A stretch of 44,800 bases of DNA, from contig JAGSGY010000042.1 of NCBI GenBank assembly GCA_023954855.1, positions 1 to 44,800 on the forward strand. Direction: 5' to 3'. Below, piece after piece: positions 1-8,900 of this stretch. Within the stretch, counting starts at the first letter, position 1; each line of letters opens with the position of its first letter. The DNA is from Pseudomonadota bacterium. Lineage in GTDB: Bacteria > Myxococcota_A > UBA796 > GCA-2862545. The position numbers and the translations under genes were made by a program. The notes under the pieces are model-generated. The model worked only from the letters and a program-made list of their open reading frames with translations, had not been told where the DNA came from and ran no database searches.

Positions 1-122
1 CGGGCATCGACTTGAACGCGCTTCTGCTCGAGGTCGTGTCGGAGAAGACCGGCTACCCGGCCGGGCATCGACTTGAACGCGCTTCTGCTCGAGGTCGTGT
101 CGGAGAAGACCGGCTACCCGGC
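1..122. repeat. 61-bp direct tandem duplication inside the ACP-coding region
   Basis: Bases 1-61 and 62-122 are identical. Both copies encode the start of an acyl carrier protein domain. Because 61 is not a multiple of three, the first copy is read in a different frame from the second: the frame of the downstream pfaA gene meets a TGA at 13-15, while the first copy reads the same peptide one frame over. The unit ends exactly at the window edge, which points to an assembly artefact at a contig end within near-identical ACP repeats. A real frameshifting duplication is the alternative. Confidence 0.95.
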
Positions 123-2901
123 GGACATGCTGACCCTCGAGATGGAGCTCGAGTCCGACCTTGGCATCGACTCGATCAAGCGGGTCGAGATCCTCTCCGG
201 CATGCGCGAGAAGGCGCCGAGCCTCCCCGAGGTGGACGCCGCGGAGATGGCTGAGCTGCAGACCCTCGGCCAGATCGTCGAGTACATGGGCGGAAACGCG
301 GCTTCGGCCGCAGCACCTGCTCCGGCGGCCTCGGGCGTCGATCTGAACGCCCTTCTCCTTGAAGTCGTGTCCGAGAAGACCGGCTACCCGGCGGACATGC
401 TGACCCTCGAGATGGAGCTCGAGTCCGATCTCGGCATCGACTCGATCAAGCGGGTCGAGATCCTCTCCGGCATGCGCGAGAAGGCGCCGAGCCTCCCCGA
501 GGTGGATGCCTCCGAGATGGCTGAGCTGCAGACGCTCGGCCAGATCGTCGAGTACATGGGCGGACAGTCCGGTGCCGCGGCCGCACCTGCTCCCGTGGTT
601 GTGGCAGCTCCTGCGATTCCGAGCAACCTCGGTCGCTTCGCGCTTGACCTCGTGCCTGCCGCTCCGGCTGGCTTCATGGTCGCTGGGCTCGACAAGGGCC
701 TGATCGCCGTGACCCGTGACGGACTCGGCGTGGCCGAAGCCCTCGCGGCCAAGCTCACCGCTGCCGGTCTCAACGCCGCGGCGGTCGATGGGGTTCCTGC
801 GGACGCGGCCTCGGCGGTGTTCCTCGGTGGACTCGCGAACGTAGACGTCGCGGGCGCCCGCGCAGTGAACAAGGCGGCCTTCGCGGCTTCCAAGGTCATC
901 GCTGCCAAGCTCGCCAGCGAGGGCGGCGCGTTCATCACGGTCCAGGACACCGACGGTGACTTCGGACTCTCCGGGGCAAGCGACCGCGCCTGGCTCGGTG
1001 GACTGCCCGGGCTCGTGAAGACGGCTGCCCAGGAGTGGAACGACGCTGGACTCAAGGCCATCGACCTCGAGCGGGGTGGTCGCGATGCTGAGGCACTCGC
1101 GGACGCGCTGTTCGCCGAGCTTCTCACCGGCGGGGCCGAGCTCGAAGTGGGACTCAAGGCCGACGGTAGCCGCTTCACGCTGAAGAGCGTGCGGACGGAC
1201 GTCGAAGGCGCGTCGCACAACGTCGTGGACGCGAACTCCGTCATCGTCGCTTCTGGTGGCGCCCGCGGCGTGACCGCGACCACCCTCATCGCGCTCGCCA
1301 AGGCCACCAAGGCCCGCTTCGCTCTGATTGGACGCACGGGACTCACCGCCGAAGGTGCCGAGACCCAGGGCATCACCGATGATGCCGCGCTCAAGAAGGC
1401 GATGATGCAGGCGGCCCTCGCCCGTGGCGAAAAGGTCACCCCTGCGACGCTCGGAAAGGCGGTCAGCCGTCTTCTTGCCAACCGCGAGATCGTGGCCACT
1501 GTGGCGGCGATTCAGGCGGCCGGCGGTGATGCCGAGTATGTCGCGTGCAGCGTCACCGATGCCGAGGGACTGAACAAGACCTTCGACAGCGTGCGCGCCA
1601 AGTGGGGCCCCATCACCGGCATCGTTCATGGCGCCGGCGTTCTCGCCGACCGCTACATCGCCGACAAGACCCAGGACCAGTTCGACTTCGTCTTCGACAC
1701 CAAGGTCGAGGGACTGCAGGCCCTGCTCGACGCGACGGCCAATGACCCGGTCTCGCTGCTGGTGAACTTCTCTTCGGTCGCAGCGCGCGCCGGAAACCAG
1801 GGCCAGTGCGACTACGCCATGGCCAACGAGGTGCTGAACAAGGTCGCAGCGGCCGAGGGTGCACGTCGCGACGGCTTGCTGGTCAAGTCGCTCGGCTGGG
1901 GACCCTGGGAAGGTGGCATGGTCACGCCGGCTCTGAAGGCCCGCTTCGAGGCGATCGGGGTGCCGCTCATCCCGCTGGCCGTCGGTGCGCAGATGCTCGT
2001 GGACGAGGTCACCTCGGGAGCCTCCGAGCGCGTCGAGCTCGTGCTCGGTGGAGAGCCCAAGTCCAAGGCGCTGCTGTCGTCGTCGGCCGCCGGTGGCGAG
2101 AGCTTCACCGCCCGCGTGCACAGCGCGACGCATCCCTGGCTCGCAGACCACTCGGTCGGCGGAGAGCCGGTGATTCCGGTCGTGCTTGCGATGGAGTGGA
2201 TGGCTCAAGCCGCGCTGGCGCTGCGTCCCGACTACGTGCTCGCACGGGTCGAGAACGTCGTGGTGACCAAGGGCATTCGCGTTCCGGACTTCACCGGAGC
2301 GGGAGGCGCCTACACCGTCAACGCCCGTCAGCTTCGCAACGGAAACGGTGCGACCGTTGCCGTCGAGGTCATCTCGGGTGGCATCAAGCACTACACCGCC
2401 ACCATCGTGCTCGCCGACTCGCATGCCTCTGTGGCAGGCGCCAAGGGCGTCACCGAGCCGAAGACCTCGTCGGTCAAGGGCTTCTACAAGCACGAAGCCG
2501 TGTTCCACGGTCCTGCATTCCAGGTTGTCGCTTCACCGAAGCTCGGTGAGGACGGCATGGTCGCGACCCTCTCTGGCACCCTCGAGAAGGGCTGGAAGGG
2601 CGGAGCGTGGACGTTGGACCCGGCGCTGTTCGATGGCGCGCTGCAGCTGGCGCTGTACTTCACGTCCGAGAAGCTCGGACAGAAGTCGCTGCCGACCGGT
2701 CTCCAGTCGCTGCAGGTCTACCGTGACCTGCCGGCGAGTGGCTCGGTGCGCTGCGTGCTGACCGGAACGGCGGATGCCCACCGCACGGTGACCGACATCG
2801 CGTTGTTTGCCGAGGACGGAGCGCCGATCGCAGAGCTGCGCGGTGTGACGACCTTTGGCTACGGCGACCGCAAGACTGCTGGAAACGGCGCACGGGCGTA
2901 A
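73..2901 (+). CDS. pfaA: PUFA synthase subunit PfaA-like, C-terminal part (ACP-ACP-KR-DH); 5' end missing
   Basis: This is the C-terminal part of an iterative polyunsaturated fatty acid synthase, which builds long polyunsaturated chains from malonyl units in the cytoplasm. Positions are counted from the TTG codon at 73, which is not a real start. Two ACP domains carry the phosphopantetheine serine in LGIDSIKR (Ser34 and Ser124), joined by Ala/Pro linkers. A ketoreductase follows, with the NADPH motif GGARGVT at 395-401 and catalytic Ser568, Tyr581 and Asn585. The C-terminus is a PKS-type dehydratase with an HxxxGxxxxP motif (His693) and a DxxxQ motif (Asp854-Gln858). The KS, malonyltransferase and earlier ACPs expected in this family lie upstream of the window or are lost. 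The frame is broken at 1-122 by the 61-bp duplication. The stop lies 5 bases before the next gene, so the two are probably co-translated. The myxobacterial name would be pfa2. Confidence 0.93.
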   Translation: MNALLLEVVSEKTGYPADMLTLEMELESDLGIDSIKRVEILSGMREKAPSLPEVDAAEMAELQTLGQIVEYMGGNAASAAAPAPAASGVDLNALLLEVVSEKTGYPADMLTLEMELESDLGIDSIKRVEILSGMREKAPSLPEVDASEMAELQTLGQIVEYMGGQSGAAAAPAPVVVAAPAIPSNLGRFALDLVPAAPAGFMVAGLDKGLIAVTRDGLGVAEALAAKLTAAGLNAAAVDGVPADAASAVFLGGLANVDVAGARAVNKAAFAASKVIAAKLASEGGAFITVQDTDGDFGLSGASDRAWLGGLPGLVKTAAQEWNDAGLKAIDLERGGRDAEALADALFAELLTGGAELEVGLKADGSRFTLKSVRTDVEGASHNVVDANSVIVASGGARGVTATTLIALAKATKARFALIGRTGLTAEGAETQGITDDAALKKAMMQAALARGEKVTPATLGKAVSRLLANREIVATVAAIQAAGGDAEYVACSVTDAEGLNKTFDSVRAKWGPITGIVHGAGVLADRYIADKTQDQFDFVFDTKVEGLQALLDATANDPVSLLVNFSSVAARAGNQGQCDYAMANEVLNKVAAAEGARRDGLLVKSLGWGPWEGGMVTPALKARFEAIGVPLIPLAVGAQMLVDEVTSGASERVELVLGGEPKSKALLSSSAAGGESFTARVHSATHPWLADHSVGGEPVIPVVLAMEWMAQAALALRPDYVLARVENVVVTKGIRVPDFTGAGGAYTVNARQLRNGNGATVAVEVISGGIKHYTATIVLADSHASVAGAKGVTEPKTSSVKGFYKHEAVFHGPAFQVVASPKLGEDGMVATLSGTLEKGWKGGAWTLDPALFDGALQLALYFTSEKLGQKSLPTGLQSLQVYRDLPASGSVRCVLTGTADAHRTVTDIALFAEDGAPIAELRGVTTFGYGDRKTAGNGARA
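121..564 (+). repeat. Near-identical tandem ACP-coding repeats (270-bp period)
   Basis: The segments 121-294 and 391-564 differ at only six of 174 bases, and most differences are synonymous. The period of 270 bp equals 90 codons and matches the spacing of the two phosphopantetheine serines. Such identity at silent sites points to recent duplication or gene conversion. It also explains why an assembly might break or stutter here. Confidence 0.92.
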
Positions 2902-2906
2902 TCGAC

Positions 2907-5900
2907 ATGTCGACTTTCGAGCCCATCGCGGTGGTTGGGCAGGCTTGTGTCCTGCCCAACGCGCTGAATCCTGAAGCCCTCTGGGAGCTGGTGCTCTCCG
3001 GCCAGTCGGCTGTGGGGCCTGTGCCTCGCGACCGCTGGGGGGTGGACCCGAGCGCGATTGCGTGCCGGCCCGAGGACGACAGCACTGACAAGACCTGGTC
3101 GGATGCCGGCGGCTACGTCCGTGGCTTCGATCAGATCTTCGATCCCTCCGGATTCAACGGCCTGAGCGCACAGGAAGTGCTCGGGCTCGACCCGCTGTTT
3201 CAGTGGACGTTGCACACCGTGCGCGAGGCCTTGCGCGATGCGGGAGCGGCCGGAAACGACCGCACCGGCCTGGTCATGGGCAATCTGTCCTTTCCGGCGG
3301 CAAAGCACACCGAGCTGGCGCAGTTCGAGTGGCTCTCGGCGCAGCCGCAGTTGCTTGCAGGGCAGGGGGCTCAGCTCGCCGGCATCGAGCGTCCCGACCC
3401 GCGCAACCACTTCCACTCCGGTCTTCCCGCCCATCTTGCGGCGCATGCACTGGGTCTCGGGTCGGCCTTTGCGCTCGACGCGGCCTGTGCGAGCTCGCTG
3501 TACGCGGTGAAGCTTGCCTGCGACAAGCTGCAGGACCGCGAGGCGGACACGATGGTGGCCGGGGCAGTGAACTGCGCCGATGACCTGTTCATCCACGTCG
3601 GGTTCTGCGCCTTGTCTGCGATGAGCAAGACCGGCCAGAGCCGACCATTCCACAGCGGTGCCGACGGCTTGGTTCCCGGAGAGGGCGCCGCCTTCCTCGT
3701 GCTCAAGCGTCTGTCCGACGCGGTTGCTGCCGGGGACACCATCCACGGCGTCATTCGCGGCGTGGGCCTGTCGAATGATGGACGCGCTCGCAACCTGCTG
3801 GCGCCTGCAGAGGCTGGCCAGCAGCGCGCAATGCAGCTTGCTTACGATGTAAGTGGCGTCTCCCCGAGTGAGGTCGGCCTCGTCGAGTGTCATGCGACGG
3901 GTACGCCGGTGGGCGACACCACCGAGCTGAACTCGACCGGCGCGGTGTACGCAGGTCTGAGCGATGTGCCGATTGGCTCGCTCAAGTCGAATCTCGGCCA
4001 CCTCATCACCGCAGCCGGTGCTGCCGGCATGATCAAGGTGATGGCGGCCATGAAGCACGGCGTGCGGCCTCCGACGCTGCACATCGACTCGCCGCTCCCC
4101 GCCGTCGCGGGCTCGCCGTTCCGACTGCTCGAGCGGCCTGAGCCATGGACGCAGCAGGGACCCAAGCGGGCAGGCGTCTCGGCCTTTGGCTTCGGCGGCA
4201 ACAACGCCCACGTGGTCCTCGAAGAGTACGTGCCCGAGACCGCGACCACGGCGTTTGCCGCTCCGTCCGGTCCATTGGCGGTGGTGGCTCTGGGGTCGCG
4301 GGTTGGCGCCGGTGCTTCGGCCAAGGACTTCGTCGACACCGTGGTCGCTGGAAAGGCGACACCGACGTCCGCGACCGAGGTTGGGCTCAACATCAAGGGT
4401 CTGCGCTTTCCGCCGAATGATCTGGCCGATGCGCTGCCCCAACAGATTCAGATCCTCGCGGCCGCTCGTGAGGCGTTGCCGCAGCTCGGCGCGGCGCTGC
4501 CGAATGCCCGCACCGGCGTCTACGTTGGCATGAGCTGCGATGCCGAGATTGCCCGCTATGGTGCGCGCTGGCGTGCTGAGGGCTGGGCGGACTCGTGGGC
4601 ACGTGCCGGAGTCGTACTCGACGGTGAGCAGCGCCAGTCCCTCCGCGATGCGTTCATCCACGGACTTCAGTCGTCGGGCGTGCTCGGAACGATGCCGAAC
4701 ATTCCGGCGAACCGTCTCAACTCGCAGTTCGATGCGGGTGGCCCGAGCTTCACGGTGTCTGCCGAAGAGCTCTCCGGTGTGCGCGCCCTCGAGATTGGCG
4801 CCCGCGCGCTGCGCGCCCATGAGATCGATGCCGCCATCATCGGCGCCGTCGACATGTCGGATGAGCCAGTGCACCGGGCGGCCCTTGCCGCGCTGGACGG
4901 GGACCGCCCCGCTGCCGATGCGGCCATCGTGCTGGTCCTCAAGCGTCAGGCCGATGCCGAGCGCGATGGCGACCACGTGCTAGCCCTGATCAGCGACGAG
5001 GCGTCCGCTGCGCCTTTGCTTCATCTCTCGGCGGGCCAGAGCCCGCTGTCTCCCATGTTGGGCCATGCCCACGCAGCGAGCGGCCTTGTGCACGTCGCTG
5101 CGGCGGTGCTCTCCACGCGGACCGGCCAGGCTAGCTCTGGCATCGATGTCGTCGTGGATGCCCTGTATGGCCAGCGAGGCATCGTGCGGGTTCGTCCTGC
5201 GTCGACCGCCGGCCAACCTCTTCCCGCTTTCCTCACTGAGGACCCCATGTCCGAGCCCAACCTGACCTGGCCTGCCCACGCAGCGCCGGTCGTGCTTCCC
5301 GAGGCCCATCTGATGGCGACTGGACCCCGTTCGCTTACCGCCGAGACCGCCAACCCCGTCGTGGGTGGGCTTCAGCAGATGCCCTCTGCGCCGACGCTTC
5401 CCGCTGTGATGGGAGCGGCCCCGGTCGTCGCCCACACCGCGCGTCCGGCGGCTCCGGTCTACACCGCACCTCCGACGGCTGCGGCACGTCCGGTCGTCGC
5501 AGCAGCGCTTCAGGCACCCGCCGTGGCACCGGTCGCTCCGATGGCTGCAGGCACCGACCCGATGGCGGCGGTCGGCGACTTCCATCGCCGCATGGGCGAG
5601 GCTCACCGCAACTTCCTGACCAAGCAGGCCGAGGTGCACAAACGCTTCCTCGAGATGCGTCAGAACGCGCTCTTCGGCCTGGCTCAGGCCGCGGGCTCGA
5701 TGCCCGCACAGGCCGCTCCCGTGGCAGCCCATGTGCCGGCACTACCACCGGTGGCTGCTCCTGTGGCCTCTGCGCTGCCGATTCCGCCACCGGTCGTTCC
5801 GGTGACGTCGATGCTTCCGAGTGAGGCGGCCCCGCCGGTTCCCGACCGCATGCCTGCGGCGCCAACGCTCGCGAAGCCCGTTGTCCGTCCCAGTCCGAAA

Positions 5901-8900
5901 GTGGCAGCAATCGCCAGGCCGGCCGTCAGGGTCGCTCCGACGCCGGCACCGAAGCCTTCGGCGAAGCCCGCGGCGAAGCCCTCGGCGAAGCCCACGGCGA
6001 AGCCCGCGATCGATCTGCGCGGCGTGGTGCCTTACGTCGAGACGCCCAAGGCCGAGAACCTGCCCGGGCCGAAGCTCGACAAGGACGGCCTGCGCGTGCA
6101 CTCCAGTGGCACGATCAGCGAGATCTTCGGACCCATGTTCGAGCAGCAGGACCAGTACGCTGTGCAGGTCCGCATGCCTGAGCCGCCGCTTCTGCTGGCC
6201 GACCGTCTGCTCGGCATCGATGCGGAGCCCGGCGTGCACGGCACCGGAACGCTGTGGACCCAGACCGATGTCCACGAGGACAGCTGGTGGCTTCACCAGG
6301 GTCACATGCCCGCGGGCATCATGATCGAGTCCGGACAGGCGGACCTGATGCTCATCTCGTGGATGGGTACGGACTTCAAGAACAAGGGCGAGCGCGCCTA
6401 CCGTCTGCTCGGCTGCGAGCTGACCTACCACGCGGCCCCCGACGACAACCCGGCCGAGTACTCCTACGTGCTCCCGAAGCCCGGCGAGACGCTGACCTAC
6501 GACATCCACGTCGACGGTCACGCCAACCAGGGCGACATCCGGATGTTCTTCTTCCACTACGACTGCCGCATCAACGGCCACCCGCGCCTCACGGTGCGCT
6601 CGGGTCAGGCGGGCTTCTTCTCGGAAGAAGAACTCGAGAACTCGGCAGGCGTGCTCTGGACCCCCGAAGAGGGCGAAGTCAAGCCCCTCAACGAGGTCCA
6701 GCTCGACAAGCCTTCTGTAGCCAACGTGCGCAGCAGCCTGTCTAAGGAAGAGCTCATCGCCTTCTCGGAGGGACGCGTCGCCGATTGCTTCGGCGAGGGC
6801 TTCCACCGCATGAACCCGCACACCGAGTCGCCTCGCATCGCCGATGGCCGCTTGCTGTTCCTCGATCGCGTCACCGACATCCAGACCGACGGTGGACCCT
6901 GGAAGCGCGGTTACCTGCGCGCCGAGCAGGACATCGAGCAGGACACCTGGTTCTTCGACGGCCACTTCAAGAACGACCCGTGCATGCCCGGCACGCTGAT
7001 GTTCGACGGCTGCCTGCAGGCCATGGCGGTCTACATGAGCGCACTTGGGTACACCATCGAGAAGGATGGCTGGCGCTTCGAGCCGATTCCCAATGAGCCC
7101 TACCAGATGCGCTGCCGGGGTCAGGTGCTGCCCCACAACAGGAACCTCGTCTACGAGATTTTCGTCGAGGAGGTCATCGAAGGCCCGGTGCCGATGGTCT
7201 ACGCCGACCTGCTCTGCACCATCGACGGTCGCAAGGCCTTCCACTGCCGCCGCATGGGCCTTCGTTGTACGCCGGGCTACCCGCTCGACCGCATGAAGCT
7301 CGAGGCTGGCCCGGGTGCCGACAAGCCGACGGCCGTCGTCGATGGCTTCACCTTCGACTACCGCAGCCTCATCGCCTGTGCGACCGGTCGTCCGTCCGAG
7401 GCCTTTGGCCCGATGTACCAGCCCTTCGACGGAACCCGCACCTGCGCCCGTCTGCCCGGCGAGCCCTACCACTTCATGCATCGCATCGCTGAGGTCGAAG
7501 GCCCCATCGGCGGCATGAAGAAGGGCACCCGCGTGGTGGCCGAGTACGAGGTTCCCGCCGACGTCTGGTACGTGGACGAGAACAGCAACCCGACGATGCC
7601 TTACGCTGTACTCATGGAAGCAGCGCTGCAGCCGTGTGGCTGGCTCGCCTCGTACATTGGCTGCGCGACCACGACCGACAAGGACATCCTGTTCCGCAAC
7701 CTCGACGGCACCGCGACCATGCATCGGGCGGTTCCTCCGGGGGGCGGCACGCTCCGCACCGAGTCGACGCTGACCAGCCTCTCCCAGCAGGGCGGCATGA
7801 TCATCACCGGCTTCGAGGTGAAGTGCTGGCTCGATGGAGACCCGCTCTACGACCTCACCACCGTCTTCGGTTTCTTCCCGCCCGAGGCCTTCGTCAACCA
7901 GGCAGGACTGCCGGTTCCGAAGGGTGAGAAGGGCTGCCTCGACGAGGCCAACGACTTCCTCGTTGACCTGGTTCCCCGTCCCGAGCGCTACTGCGAAGGC
8001 ACGGCTCGCTTGGCGAACCCGATGCTGCTGATGATCGACCGCGTCGACGGCTACTGGCCCGAGGGTGGCGAGCACGGCAAGGGCCGCTTCCGCGCCCAGA
8101 AGGACGTGCGCAGCAAGGAGTGGTTCTTCAAGAGCCACTTCTACAGCGACCCGGTTCAGCCCGGCTCCCTCGGCATCGAGGCGCTTCACCAGCTGCTTCA
8201 GTTCGCGATGCTCGAGCTCGGTCTCGACGAGGGCCTCGAGGCTCCGGAGTTCGAGTCCGTGCTCTACGGCGTCGAGCACGCCTGGAAGTACCGCGGCCAG
8301 GTCGTTCCCGACAACAAGGTCATCTCCTCGGTCATCGACATCGTCGAGACCGGCGAGGACGAGGACGGTCGCTTCGCGATTGCGGACGGTAGCCTCTGGG
8401 TCGACGGCAAGCGCATCTACCAGATCAAGAAGATGGGCATGCGTCTGCGTCCCACGCCGCGTCCCCGCTTGCCGCAAGGCGAGACCGGTGAGCGGTCCTC
8501 CAACTCGGAGGGCGACACAGCCGCAGTTGAGAGGCTCGATCCCGCCGTCGACGGCTGGCTAAACGACCACTGTCCGACCTGGACGGTGCCGGCGCTGCCG
8601 ATGATGTCGATGCTGGACCTGATGGCGGGTGCCGCCGCTCGTGAGACGGGTCGTACCGTCGTGGGTCTGAACGATGTTCAGGTCTGGCGCTGGCTCGATC
8701 TTCCCCATGCTCGCGATATCCGCGTCGACGTCACCGGCGATGGCGACAAGCGCCGCTGCGTACTGCACGCCGAGCGCGACGGAACGTGGGAGATGGTCGC
8801 AGAGGGCAAGGTCATGCTCGGCTCGGGCTACCCCTCAGGTCGTCCCGCGGCGCTCGCGCCCATGGCAGGCGAGACCATGGCCGATCCCTACGCGACTGGC

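Noticed and set aside
2859-4976. Long open frame on the minus strand opposite pfaC
   Set aside because: It lies antisense to strongly recognisable KS and CLF domains and has low-complexity Arg/His/Gly-rich protein; in GC-rich DNA such shadows are expected.
5000-6000. Acyltransferase domain between CLF and hotdog domains in PfaC
   Set aside because: No GHSxG motif; the region is an Ala/Pro linker with one helix.
5742-8477. 911-codon open frame on the minus strand opposite pfaC
   Set aside because: The plus strand encodes clear hotdog domains with catalytic motifs. The antisense product is Val/Glu/Arg-rich without any domain, so it is a codon-bias shadow.
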